From positions 71,902,985-71,966,984 of the forward strand of contig CM051455.1 of the NCBI GenBank assembly GCA_028274465.1: 64,000 bases of DNA, given 5' to 3'. Below are positions 21,359 through 31,521 of the stretch, piece after piece. The notes under the pieces were generated by a model. It ran no database searches. It saw only the letters and a list, made by a program, of their open reading frames with translations, and had not been told where the DNA came from. The DNA comes from Plantago ovata. Lineage: Eukaryota; Streptophyta; Magnoliopsida; Lamiales; Plantaginaceae. Position 1 is the stretch's first letter; the number at the start of each line of letters is the position of its first letter. The translations under genes and the position numbers were made by a program.

Positions 21359-21879
21359 AAAGCTACAGTCCAAAAGATATCCAAAAAATGACCAAAGATC
21401 AGATCTAAGAAGGAAAATCCGAAAACGTAACCGCTGCCAAGCGGAGCGCTTGGCAAGCGAAGCGCTTTGGCACTCCAAGCGCTTCGCTTGGCTTCTGTGC
21501 CAAAGCTCCTGGAAATTGAAGCGGAGCGCTTCACTATTCCAGGCGCTTAGCTTGGCTCCTGAGAAGATTTTTGTCTTCAAACTCAATCTTTTTGCCCTCG
21601 CATGGCCCTCGGGTGCCTTGGGCTCATCCTTCTCGATGCTTATTGATACTCAAACACTTACGAAAAAGCCACGGAGATTGGGGGACTTCAACGGGGCCAT
21701 CTTTTCCATCAAAAAGGCTCGTTTTTAGCTCCAAAAACGCCGTTTCGTACCTAAGTGCCTGAAAATGCAGAAAACACAAAACGTGACACTATTCTACAAA
21801 ACTAACCAGAAAACAAGGCTAGAAGATAGCAAAAGAAGGTAAAAAATATAGGATGAACGCGTCAAAAATACGTTCATCA
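21358..21879 (-). repeat. Family A 3' LTR fragment (520 bp of about 1380)
   Basis: The sense start (TGATGAACGTATTTTTGAC) is intact at 21879. The fragment runs through the palindrome cluster and is cut at 21358, where family B LTR sequence takes over. Confidence 0.88.
21433..21558. repeat. CCAAGCG palindrome cluster in LTR A
   Basis: Direct and overlapping copies of AAGCG-NNN-CGCTT units (CCAAGCGGAGCGCTTGG, CAAGCGAAGCGCTTTGG, CCAAGCGCTTCGCTTGG) are packed with CTCCTGGAA and TTCCAGG half sites. Confidence 0.85.
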
Positions 21880-23500
21880 AACTCCCAAAACCAAACCTTT
21901 GCTTGTCCTCAAGCAACAAACTATCCTAAATGCAACACAAAACGAGTCTCATGCCAAGTAAAGTGAACTAACCTATTGAATCTACCAAATGCTTATGAAC
22001 AAAACCAAATGAGCATGACATGCAAATAGGTTGAAGTATGCCTCGATTGCGAATATACACATTCTCAAGTGCACTTGGTTAAACAAAGGAGTCTCTCGTA
22101 ACATCTTCTACCTGGACCTGGTCAGTGACGACACAATGATGCATGTTATCATATTACAATTGCCACGTGCCTATGAAACCGAGGGCTTACTTGTGTTCAC
22201 CAAGTGAAACTTTTCCTCAAGAGAGGGCGAACCAATACTGGCTCTCATCAAACGAAGGAGGGTTCCCTTAGAAAGATAACACTCCCCTATTCTACCCAGA
22301 CTCTCAAGAATGAGCCTCTTTCAACCACTTCTTGAATAGCAAGACGAGGGTGGTCAAGAACAGGCCTTGGACAAAGGCGACATGAAACGAAAGATATAAT
22401 TTACAACTCGATAATTTCAAAAACAAATATTTACATGACACTTGACACTTTACTAGACTGCTTTTAGCTTGCAACGACCCTTCTTTTTCTTTTGGGTCTT
22501 ATTCTTTATTTTCTTTCTTCTTTTTTTTTTATATTTTCTTTTCTCTTTTTTTTTTTTCTTTTATAAAGGGGCAAGCAGCAGTACTAAGTGTCAAAAACAC
22601 CTCCCCAAACCTATTCGAAAGAATAGGTTTGAGCACAAAGACGAAAAAGAAAGAGGAAAGACTCTTTTACAAAGACACCTCCCCAAACCTATTCGAATGA
22701 ATAGGGTGGGACACAAAACAAAAAGAAAAAGAAAAAGGAAACTTTACAACGACTCAAAGACGAAAGACAAGATCAACGAAGCAACCCCCTCCCCAAACCT
22801 ATTCGATAGAATAGGTTTAATACAAGGAATCACACCTCACACTACCTCCTTCCTAGGCATTTGGCAATCTCTTATCGAGGTGAAGAACTTGTCGCCTCTT
22901 ACGTACATAATTACACGGGTTACAACCATAGACTCTAACATGCATCATTTCATAAGGCCATCGTGAACCGCAGCAGAAGAAACACCACTCAAGGTGATGT
23001 CGAGACTACTAAGCTTAACTAGTGCACATGCGAATGTGACAAACCAAGCGAGACAAGCCTCAAACTACTTGCAGAGTGATGCAACATATGATCAATGGCC
23101 ATAAACACTTAGTCTACTCAATAAAAAAGTTCAAGAGACTTGGCAATAAACTCCACACACAACAACGTGCAACAACTAATCTAGGGATGATATGCATGCA
23201 AAAATTTGAAAAAACATGACAAATCACATGAACTTGAGTAAAATCAGGCATGTACGAACCACACATGCATATAGTACTGAAAATCCAATACCCCCTCTCC
23301 AAACCTAAACTTTAGCTCGTCCTCGAGCAAAGAAAAGTTGAAAGAAAAGGAAAAATTGGATTGAAAGTACACTTCCCTGAGATAAAGGTTTGTGTCCAAT
23401 CTCCTATATATGAGTAGTACCTGATAGGACTCAAGAAACAAGTGAGAACGGGTGCACAAAGGTGAGAAGAATGGAAAAACGAGGAAAATCTGGGTACGGG
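21880..23500 (-). other. Conserved non-coding 3' region of A elements
   Basis: About 1.6 kb without a credible gene, nearly the same at 35157-36850 in the autonomous element and, on the other strand, at 57481-58219. It holds a PPT-like GGTTTTGGGAGTT next to the LTR, a homopyrimidine tract at 22480-22565, three hairpins at 22607-22818 and a TATATA-like stretch near 23405. Conservation between an autonomous and a non-autonomous element whose coding parts differ implies a cis-acting role. Confidence 0.7.
22607..22818 (-). ncRNA. Triple hairpin array in the 3' region (copy 1)
   Basis: Three copies of the same stem: 22607-22630 (AAACCTATTC, loop GAAA, GAATAGGTTT), 22685-22705 (loop GAAT, 7-bp stem kept) and 22795-22818 (loop GATA, full 10-bp stem). 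Each is preceded by CCTCCCC. Matching arrays exist in the autonomous element. Confidence 0.7.
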
Positions 23501-23502
23501 GT

Positions 23503-23660
23503 CCAAGCGGACCGCTTGGCCGGAGCCAAGCGGTTCGCTTGGCCAAGCGGAGCGCTTGGGAGGCTCCAGGCGCTCCGCTTGAATTTCCAGGAAGTTGCAA
23601 AACTTCCTGGAATTTGAAGCGGACCGCTTGGCCCTTCCAGGCGCTTCGCTTGGCCCTGTT
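23503..23660. repeat. CCAAGCG palindrome cluster between ORF2 and the 3' region
   Basis: Contains CCAAGCGGACCGCTTGG, CCAAGCGGTTCGCTTGG and CCAAGCGGAGCGCTTGG in series, then TTCCAGGAAGTT, loop GCAA, AACTTCCTGGAA (12-bp perfect stem), then further AAGCG units on the other side, so the whole cluster is roughly symmetrical about 23600. Confidence 0.85.
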
Positions 23661-23909
23661 TCCAGATTTTCGATGTTTTTCCTCTCTTAATCACCTAAGG
23701 CACCAAGACAAAACTAGACTAAACTAATCACGACAAAAGGCACACAGGCCACAACTACAAAAGCAAATAAAGAGTACAAGAGTCAAAAGTCACGGCATCA
23801 TACAACCAAATCGAAATGAAAAGAGTTTCAACCAACAATAGTAAACGAGCCAAAATAACGATAATATACAAATACTACCGATAAATGTGGCCCCTGTCGG
23901 CTGGTGTCT

Positions 23910-25211
23910 CTAGGAGTAGGGGGTGTTAGGAAAGTCACTCCCACTACCACCGGTCTGATCATGGAAAGGGTACCCCGGAATTCGACGAGCTAAGGCATCA
24001 TAGCGGTTCATCGTCTCCTCCTGGTAGGCTCTCCAACGCCTAGTGTCCTCTGCTCGAGCGGCCTCCCAACGCTGATCTACACGCCCCTGGTAATCATCCC
24101 AACGCAGCTCCTCCATCACACGGAAGTCCTGCCACCTCTTGACTTCGCGCTCCTCAAATCCCCGGAATTGGGTCGACTGAGCCTCCAACATGGTGGTTTG
24201 GAAGCTACCAAACTGATCGACCAAGATCTGGTTGAACCCCGAGAAGTCGAAGCTTCCTTGTCCGGCCGTAGGCGGAGGTGGAGGAGGTGTCACATGGCGT
24301 GTAACCCTCGGTTGCATGGGTTCTCCTTGCTGAGCGCACCAAGTCCTGGACATCTCATTGTACGTATCAATGTTGATTGACTTCTTCGGCTTCTTGTCCA
24401 GAACGAGGTCGGGAACTCCGGCCTCCTTGCACATGGCCGTGATCAAGTTACCAAAGGCAAGCTTCCGGTTTGCATTGTGGCGGCGCTTGAATTCCTCGAA
24501 GATGACAACGCTAGGAGTGAGATGCAAATTATGCAAGAGAGCATGGACTAGGACTTCGTAATAGGACTGAACCTCGGAATCATGTGTGCTAGGGATCAGA
24601 TTGGCTTGAACGAACTTCAACATCATCCTTGCCTCGAAGGTGAGATCGTTGTGGCGCAAAATCCGGGGTGGCTCATCAGGCAATTCATAATCGTCCACGG
24701 TAATGCCATTCAGTACCTCCATGGGGTAGTGATCAGACTCCCTGTCGTAGACATAGAGCTCCGCGGGATCAAATCTCTCGTGGATTGCAGGCCGGCGGTT
24801 TGGATCCCGCGTTAGTGGCCTATCCAATCGCATGATGAAGCTAGTGATGCTCAAAGGAGTAAACTCGACCCCAACACCGCGGACGGGAACCTCACCGGTC
24901 CGTTCATTGTAGTCCGTGAAGGCAATGTAGAAATCCTCCACTACCGCTTGGTCCCAATTTGGCATGACCTCGCCATAGTACTTCCAGCCTCGCTCAGTAA
25001 TGAGCTTGTTGAGGTCTCTGGCACCATCCAACTGGATCTCACCAGCCATGAAGCGAATGCTCCTCTCCGAAATGTACGTGTGCTTGTGGGCATGGAAATT
25101 CGCTTCGAATTGCCTTGCCCTCCCCGATTGGCGATGCTCGCCGGGTGTGGCCGTTTGTTGGGCACTCGAGGTCCCTTCTCCCCTTGATCTCTTGGATCTT
25201 CTTGATGCCAT
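23910..25211 (-). CDS. ORF2 of non-autonomous element A: putative plant transposon protein (433 aa)
   Basis: An intact frame. The start is basic and Ser-rich (ASRRSKRSRGEG). Residues 55-230 carry the hallmarks of the plant transposon protein domain (PF20167-like): LITERGWKYYGEVM, an aromatic-acidic VVEDFYIAFTDY, then VPVRGVGVEFTPLSITSFIM. This is followed by a proline run (about residue 300) and a C-terminal helix rich in Trp/Arg/Glu (REVKRWQDF, RWEAARAEDTRRWRAYQEE), probably a coiled coil. Such ORFs are common in Athila-related elements and their role is unknown. A splice-acceptor-like TTTTTTCTAG lies 5 nt before the ATG. A degraded homologue is at 55740-57065. Being intact while its neighbour gag is frameshifted is notable. 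Confidence 0.8.
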   Translation of the reverse strand: MASRRSKRSRGEGTSSAQQTATPGEHRQSGRARQFEANFHAHKHTYISERSIRFMAGEIQLDGARDLNKLITERGWKYYGEVMPNWDQAVVEDFYIAFTDYNERTGEVPVRGVGVEFTPLSITSFIMRLDRPLTRDPNRRPAIHERFDPAELYVYDRESDHYPMEVLNGITVDDYELPDEPPRILRHNDLTFEARMMLKFVQANLIPSTHDSEVQSYYEVLVHALLHNLHLTPSVVIFEEFKRRHNANRKLAFGNLITAMCKEAGVPDLVLDKKPKKSINIDTYNEMSRTWCAQQGEPMQPRVTRHVTPPPPPPTAGQGSFDFSGFNQILVDQFGSFQTTMLEAQSTQFRGFEEREVKRWQDFRVMEELRWDDYQGRVDQRWEAARAEDTRRWRAYQEETMNRYDALARRIPGYPFHDQTGGSGSDFPNTPYS

Positions 25212-25225
25212 TGTACCTAGAAAAA
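25212..25225 (-). promoter_or_regulatory. Putative splice acceptor ahead of ORF2 (copy 1)
   Basis: The sense strand reads TTTTTTCTAG|GTACAATGG. The pyrimidine tract and AG match acceptor consensus, and copy 2 keeps CTAG|GTACAATGG at 55731-55743. Confidence 0.5.
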
Positions 25226-25960
25226 ATCTTATTAGATAACTTCAAGAGACAATGAGACTTAGACTCTTATACTACTACCAAACAATCTACTTCTACTCTA
25301 AGACAAGTATACGTTCTTCGTTTAAAACAAGTCATAACGCAAAAAGTCGACTCTTAGACTCCAAAACTCACTCAAGCAATCTCATGGTGAGTTTGAAGGC
25401 TTGCTAAAGTTCATATGAAAAAAATCGAGAAGCTTTAACACTTCGTTACGATAAATCCATACGAATCTAAACCAAGCAAACAAACTCTCCAATTAAATTA
25501 CCCAACCAATCCAACACATTCTCATGCAATCACAACATCACCATAATCATAATCATAACTCAAATTCAAGGCTAACAATCATCAAACAATTACATAGCGA
25601 AAATTCGAGCACTAGAGTTTATCATAAATCAAGAGGAGCAAAATTCGAATTTAGACATCACATCTAGTAAGAAACATGCTCAATAATCATTATCAAACTC
25701 TAATTCAACAATGCATAACACAATTGAAGCTAATTAAGATGAAATCCCAAATTCAAGAAAGTTAGGGTTCATGAGAGGTACCTTTGATTCCTTGTTATGG
25801 ATGCTTCAAACGTGAAATTTGATCGGTTTAGATGATAGAGGGGGTGATGGGCTTTGTAAAATGCACAAGATTGCAAGAATTGGTGGAGAATTGAGAGAGA
25901 TTGAGATTTTTGGGGTGCAAAAATCGGCAAAGGAGGAAAAAACGAAGTGGGGAGGCTTTG
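25226..25960. other. Non-coding interval between palindrome cluster and ORF2 (copy 1)
   Basis: AT-rich sequence conserved in copy 2 (55080-55730). It may be the 3' part of a retained intron if ORF2 is expressed by splicing. No frame of interest. Confidence 0.5.
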
Positions 25961-25969
25961 AATCTCAAG

Positions 25970-26215
25970 TGCCCCGCTTAGCTTCCTTAAGGAAAGCCAA
26001 GCGAAGCGCTTGGGCGTCCCAAGCGAAGCGCTTGGCAAGCGGTCCGATTGGGAACTCCCAAGCGCTCCGCTTGGATTTCCAGTAGGAATTTTCATTTCTA
26101 CTGGAAATTCAAGCGAACCGCTTGGAAAGCTCAAGCGGTCCGCTTGGATTTCCAGTAAGAATGTACTGGAAATCCAAGCGGACCGCTTGAGCTTTCCAAG
26201 CGGTTCGCTTGAGAC
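25970..26215. repeat. CCAAGCG palindrome cluster downstream of gag-protease, with long inverted repeats
   Basis: At least eight AAGCG-NNN-CGCTT units, including ones centred on GAA, GTC, GCT and GAC. The right part is the perfect 49-bp inverted repeat described separately. A smaller stem (ATTTCCAGTAG / CTACTGGAAAT) surrounds 26085-26100. Confidence 0.88.
26109..26212. repeat. Perfect 49-bp inverted repeat with 6-nt loop
   Basis: Left arm 26109-26157, loop AGAATG at 26158-26163, right arm 26164-26212. Every one of the 49 base pairs matches. Each arm itself contains two AAGCG palindromes and a TTCCAGTA end. Transcribed in either direction it would give a long uninterrupted hairpin. Confidence 0.93.
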
Positions 26216-26394
26216 CTGAAGCTCCCAAATCCATTTTTTTTCAACTTTTGCTAAATTTTCACCCCGAAAAACTTGTCTAAACAACGAAACAAAACTTTAA
26301 ACGTGCTTCTAATCTACATGCAATTACCTACAACCTCGGGTTGCCTCCCGAGAAGCGCCTTTGTTTAAAAGTCGTTGGCTCGACTCATCTTAGC

Positions 26395-28582
26395 TCATGC
26401 GGGATCAATTTTGCATCGGGTACTAGGCTTCCCCGTCCAAGTGCTCTTCAAAGCTTTATGTCCCTGCACATCTTGAAGAACATAAAGAGGACCAAAGAAT
26501 CCTACAAGTTCGTTAGTATCAACATAAGCACATGAATTAACTATGGCTCGCAACGTATGTTGCTTGCCATTTACCTCGAAGCTACATGTACGACGGTACA
26601 TGTCTATCACCATATGTACTTTGTTGATGAAGGCTCTACCCAAAAGAACCACATCCTTGAGCTTTGCGGAGGATGTAGGCATGACGATGAAGTTCGTCTT
26701 GACCTCTACACCGGCGACTCTTACCACTAGATTTTCGATCACACCCAATGGCTTCTTCAAAGACCCATCCGCCAATTGCACCAGGCACTTCATTGGTCTT
26801 AAGCCAGACAAACCCGACTCTTCGTACACGTTCAAAGGTATGACATTCACACCCGCTCCCGTGTCTAGAGTTGCCACTATTCCATCCTTCTTTCCCAAGT
26901 CGATTTCCACATCAAAGCTCTCTTGGATAGGCACTTCCACCATATCCACCAACTCATCCTCAGACGATGAGTTCTCATTCACTTCCTCAACTATCGCATC
27001 AGATTGTGCGACCACTTTCTCTTCCACAACTACCTTAGGAGTCTCAAGCTCCTCACTCACCTTGCAAGTTTCAGTTACCTTGCAACTTGGCACCTCAACT
27101 AGTGCATTGTCTCTCACAACCGTGATCTCCACGGGCAAATCAGTCACCACGGTTATGGCCATAGCCTTCTCTGTGTTTCCGGGAAACATCTCTTGCTCTC
27201 TACTCGCCCCTCGATCTATAAGCTCTTGTAGCTTCTTATGGAGATTGCTACTACTAGCCTCAAGCTTCTCAAAGCGTTGATTGTTAGTAGCCTCATTACG
27301 ATAGTAATGCTCCATGAATTTGTTCGTCTTCATAACCAGATCATTGAGTGAAGAGACAAGAGGTGAAGGAAGCACCCCTCCACCTTGTGGTCCCGAACTA
27401 GCAACCTACGGTTGCCTTGATTCTGGTACCCACCTTGGGGTCCACGGTTTTATGGCCTCACATTGCCATAACCTTGCCCGTAGTTCACATCTCCAACTAC
27501 TTGCTCTCTCTCAGCAGCATATACTTCTTGTCGGACATCGTTCGTGATGTATTGCTCTCTAGCAAATTCAGAACGGCATAAGTAGGCCGAGTGCCCATAG
27601 TTTTTGCACACACCACAAACTTCCGTAGAAGGAGAAGGAACGCTTTGCCTCAAAGCTTGCTTCACTTCATGGGCGAACCCATCGAAGGCATTTTGTTCCA
27701 CTACTACCTTGGCCTCACCTCTTTGCTCCTTTTGTAGCACACGAGCCCTCACGTTCCGGTTTTGAGAATTCCGGTACACCATGTCCAGCTTCACTTGGGC
27801 TTGAGAAGGAAGCAACTCCCCCATACTACCTCCACAAATACTATCCACTTGAGATTGAATCTCAGGATGTAAACCATTGTAAAAGAATTGGAGAAGCTGA
27901 CCTTTATAATACCTGTTATGTGGGCATCGATGATGCAATCCCATGAAACGATCATAGGCCTCGTGGAAAGGCTCATCGTACCTCTGCTCGAAGGAGCTAA
28001 TTTTGCTCTTCATAGCCTTTGTCTTGGAAGCGGGGTAGTAACGCTCCATGAACTTGTCAAAACATAGATCCCATGTCGTCAAAGACCCGGCCTCCAAAGT
28101 ATTGAGCCAAGCCTTTGCACGATCGCCTAGTCCCATAGAAAAGACCTTCTTGCGAGATCATCATCCGTAACACCAGCTCCCGGTCGCCCAAGATGGAGAA
28201 CAAAGTTCTCGAGCTCATTCAAGTATCCTATCACGTCCTCATTAGCCATTCCATAGAATTTGGGAAGTTGTTGGAACATGTGATTCTTGATCTCCAAGTT
28301 CCTGGTGGCATCATTGAGGACAATTGCTGGTCCTCTAGCCCCAACTGTAGCCTTAGTAAGTGTACGTATAGGTCTCTCCGCCATTTCACCTTCCAAGTAA
28401 ACTGATTCAATAATTGGCTCCAAAAGATAAGAAGAAGACTCTTCCCGGATTCCAGAAGTGGAAGCTCTAGATGCTACTCTTTCAAACTCGAGATTCAAAT
28501 TCCTCCTTCTCCTTTGAAACAAACGATCGATCTCGTCTACAAAAAGTTCAATAATAGGTCCACCCGTTCGGGTTCTAGGCAT
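26395..28582 (-). pseudogene. Gag-protease of non-autonomous element A, copy 1
   Basis: The ATG (28582-28580, MPRTRTGG) follows a donor-like CAGGTGAGT. The Gag domain shows RNLEIKNHMFQQLPKFYG, NELENFVLHLG, then after a frameshift near 28130 GLGDRAKAWLNTL, CFDKFMERYYP, GLHPEIQSQVDSICGG and a CCHC zinc knuckle CGVCKNYGHSAYLC. A deletion near 27420 removes about 60 residues of a Gly/Asn/Tyr-rich linker present in copy 2. The last open frame (27375-26395) carries the protease: VATLDTGAGVNVIPLNVY with a standard DTGA active site, LVQLADGSLKKPLGVIEN, and VVLLGRAFINK. It stops at 26395 with no RT. This Gag is unrelated in sequence to the autonomous one. Confidence 0.85.
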
Positions 28583-28584
28583 GC

Positions 28585-28593
28585 ACTCACCTG
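28585..28593 (-). promoter_or_regulatory. Strong splice-donor-like site just before gag (copy 1)
   Basis: The sense strand reads CAG|GTGAGT, then GC and the gag ATG. It is a perfect match to the plant donor consensus and is kept in copy 2 (52466-52474). Confidence 0.55.
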
Positions 28594-28704
28594 AAATACA
28601 AAATAGTAAGTATCTCAAGCAAAAAGAAACAAAAACAGAAATGAGACAAAGAAGAGATGTTGGCTGAAAAAACCAAAACAAAAACACCAACCAAAGGAGT
28701 TAAG
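28594..28704. other. Leader of element A copy 1
   Basis: Untranslated leader. It contains ATGTTGGCTGAAAAAACC, shared with the autonomous element at 43890. Confidence 0.6.
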
Positions 28705-28722
28705 TCCCCGGCAACGGCGCCA
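28705..28722 (-). promoter_or_regulatory. Primer-binding site of element A copy 1
   Basis: The sense strand reads TGGCGCCGTTGCCGGGGA, the Athila-type site usually assigned to tRNA-Asp, 3 bp inside the LTR. Confidence 0.92.
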
Positions 28723-28725
28723 AAT

Positions 28726-30107
28726 TGATGATGTCGTTTTTCACCAATTAAATTTGTTTTAAAAGCCTAGGAACACTTATTACTACACAAACTAGAGTGC
28801 AATGGCAAGTTGTTCCCGAGTGTCGTTCTCCCGGGACCTAACGTGGCTTTTCTTTGCAAGTAATTTCAGTCAACGAGTTCAAATGTTGATAGAATCGTTT
28901 CCTTTGAACAATAGCAACGAGAAATCAGATTGATGTAAATCAAGTTTGGAAAACGGTTGGTGGTAGAAATCAAATACACATGCATGGGTTACGTATATGC
29001 TCACAAGTTCAGTGCGTAGAACCTTCGATCAAGTCTGCTAAGCAACTCGTCTAGGCAAATTTAAGACACACATCATGAAAGATCACTATCAATACTTTAG
29101 AGGTGCTTGTCACCAACACCATTTATCTAGCATGCTGCAAATCTCTAACATACAATCCTATAGCTTTCATTAACCAAGAGTTTGTCACTATACTCAATTC
29201 GAATATATTTTATAGGCAACTAAGAATCATATGAAGGGATTTGCAGCAAGATTGAATCACAATCTCATGTAAGCATAAACATAACCCATAGCATGCATAT
29301 TCTACATTCTACCACCAACACAAAAGATTTAGCTACTCATATTCATCAACATAGACATCAATTAATATGAATAATAATCAGAATACATCATATCAAACTA
29401 CAAGACAAGAGAGTGATACAAGTTACCACCAAAGCTGTCACTAATCGGTGGAAATCAAAGAAAACCTCTCCGTAGATGATTACAAAGGATGAATCCCAAT
29501 AAAAACTTTGAATCCCAAGCTAAAATACAAAGTAATCTGAATATTCTCTGAGTTTTGGGGCTTAGGAGCTCTCCAAAACCAAGTTACAATTCAAAAGATA
29601 TCCAAAAAATGATCAAAGATCAGATCTAAGAAGGAAAATCCAAAAACGTAACCGCTGCCAAGCGGACCGCTCGGAGAAGCCAAGCGAAGCGCTTCGGGCA
29701 CTCCAAGCGCTTCGCTTGGCTTCTGTGCCAAAGCTCCTGGAAATTGAAGCGGAGCGCTTCAGTATTCCAGGCGCTTAGGTTGGCTGCTGGGAAGATTTTT
29801 TTCTTCAAACTCAATCTTTTTGCCCTCGCATGGCCCTCGGGTGCCTTGGGCTCATCCTTCTCGATGCTTATTGATACTCAAACACTTACGAACAAGCCAC
29901 GGAGATTGGGGGACTTCAACGGGGCCATCTTTTCCATCAAAAAGGCTCGTTTTTAGCTCCAAAAACGCCGTTTCGTACCTAAGTGCCTGAAAATGCAGAA
30001 AACACAAAACGTGACACTATTCTACAAAACTAACCAAAAAACAAGGCTAGAAGATAGGAAAAGAAGGTAAAAAAGACAAGATGAACGCGTCAAAAATACG
30101 TTCATCA
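28726..30107 (-). repeat. Family A 5' LTR, copy 1 (1382 bp)
   Basis: Complete, with sense ends TGATGAACG and ACATCATCA. The first 30 bp hold the inverted pair GATGAACG / CGTTCATC. A palindrome cluster lies at 29654-29775. It joins copia gag at 30108. Confidence 0.92.
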
Positions 30108-30113
30108 AATCTT

Positions 30114-31409
30114 ATCAAGGTTAATCTCGTCTTCACTTTCTGAGTCTGAGTCAGAGGTAGGATTATTTACCTGACCGGCCATGAGGCAGAACTCGTAATT
30201 TGACACATCTGGATAAGCTTCCATAGCTATTCCACAAACTTCTTTGCCAATCTCCACATCTAGAGTGGCTTCTTCATCGTCAGTGTCTGAGCTTTCATCC
30301 TCACTATCTTCGGAGCTAGTATCAATGCATAATGCATCGATTTTTGCTTGAAGCTTCTTCTTTTCTTCAGCAATAAAAGCTCTTTTGAACTTCTTCTACT
30401 TTTCAGCAGATTTGCCTTTCAGCAAAGGGCAATTAGCTTTGAATTGTCCAGGCTTTTTGCAGTAAAACCAGAGATCATTTCCAACTGCTGGTTCTTCTGA
30501 TGAAGTTGCTTGCTGAGCTTGCTTGTTCAGCGAGCTAGTCTAATTCTTGTACTTATGGTAGTTGTTACCAAGATGCTTTTTCAGCTTCTCTTTTGCGTTT
30601 CGCCTTTCAAGTTCCTTACTGATGAATTTCTTCATGTTTTTAACAACTAAAGCATTTTCATCAGCGGGTTGTTTATCATTCTTCTTTTCAGAAGATGACG
30701 GCTTTGCAGCAAGAGCAATGTTTTGCGATTTTTCATCAAACACATTTTCTCTTTGCTTTGTCTCGTAGTTGACAGTAGCAAGATGAGAGAACAACTCTGT
30801 AGGTGTGATGTCTGGCATTCGTTGATTGTAGTAGAAATTCTGAGTGTGGGTCCATTCTTGATTCAGACTTCTGATGATGGTTTTCACCTTCTCGGAATCT
30901 GAGTAAAGATTTCCAACACCCAAGGCTGCCATTTCACTAACAAGAGTTGTGAATCTGAAATCCAAGTCTTCCAGTGACTCGTTTGTACCTTGTTTAAAGT
31001 TTTGAAACTTTAATTTAAGTACTTCAAGTTTGTTTTCCTTGGTTTTGTCAGATCCAACACAAAGACCTTGAACCATTTTCCAAGCTTCCTTAGCAGTTTT
31101 AGCACCCCACAGTTTGCACTGTATGGCATCCGGAGTTGATCGAATGATGATGTTTCTTGCTTGGCCATCAAGACGGAATCTCTTGGCTTCGTCGGAAGTC
31201 CATTCCTCTCTTGGTTTTGGAGCGAGAGCATCAACAGTAGGATCCGTTGTTTTGTGAGGGAAGCTTTTCCCAATCTTAGTGATTTTGATAGGTCCATCAT
31301 TAATGACAGTAACCATCTCATCACTAATGGCCTCAAGATGTAGCATCATGTTGTTTCGCCATTTTTTGTAGTTTTCCAGCTTCAGCAAGGGAGCATCTCC
31401 TAAAGACAT
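30114..31409 (-). pseudogene. Copia Gag (SIRE-like)
   Basis: The Met at 31409 starts a 289-codon frame with the UBN2-type copia gag domain: LLKLENYKKWRNNMMLHLEA, AKEAWKMVQGLCVGSDKT, LKLKFQNFKQGTNESLEDL and HLATVNYETKQRE. A TAG at 30540-30542 interrupts it, but coding continues in frame to about 30114. That part has a zinc-knuckle relic WFYCKKPGQFKANC, where the first Cys (now Trp) and the His (now Gln) are lost, and then a Ser/Asp/Glu-rich tail. A further stop lies near 30402. It is cut at 30108 by the gypsy insertion, so protease, integrase and RT never follow. Confidence 0.85.
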
Positions 31410-31507
31410 CCTGTCAACAAAGCACTACCAAACTGATCAAGTGAGAGTGATTTACGGAAAGCATCTAAGGGGATCTAGGTTCATTGTTGAAGGTTAAAGA
31501 ACCTCCA

Positions 31508-31519
31508 TCTCTGATACCA
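31508..31519 (-). promoter_or_regulatory. Copia primer-binding site (initiator tRNA-Met type)
   Basis: The sense strand reads TGGTATCAGAGA, 2 bp inside the LTR end, the standard copia primer site. Confidence 0.92.
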
Positions 31520-31521
31520 CT

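Larger units (their letters stand above)
21358..30107 (-). mobile_element. Non-autonomous gypsy element A, copy 1 (gag-protease plus ORF2, no RT or integrase)
   Basis: Sense order (minus strand): complete 5' LTR (30107-28726), tRNA-Asp-type primer site, leader, gag-protease (28582-26395), palindrome cluster with a perfect inverted repeat, ORF2 (25211-23910), second palindrome cluster, 3' hairpin region, and a truncated 3' LTR (21879-21358). LTR, primer site, leader and 3' region match the autonomous element at 33756-45299. No polymerase or integrase sequence is present anywhere between the LTRs. Confidence 0.88.

Noticed and set aside
21284..21586. Frames with repeated KRSAW / ALRLA / PSAPLG phrases here and at 23431, 25769, 29626, 34597, 36779, 42582, 51084 and 54921
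   Set aside because: They are translations of the AAGCG palindromes in several frames and on both strands, not a protein family.
22469..22966. 165-codon frame with Phe-rich start (also 35714-36166)
   Set aside because: Produced by the homopyrimidine tract and hairpins of the gypsy 3' region; the two copies differ in frame and it is antisense to the element.
26543..27280. 245-codon plus-strand frame
   Set aside because: Exact antisense of gag-protease copy 1; Ser/Thr-rich composition is the mirror of the acidic sense protein.
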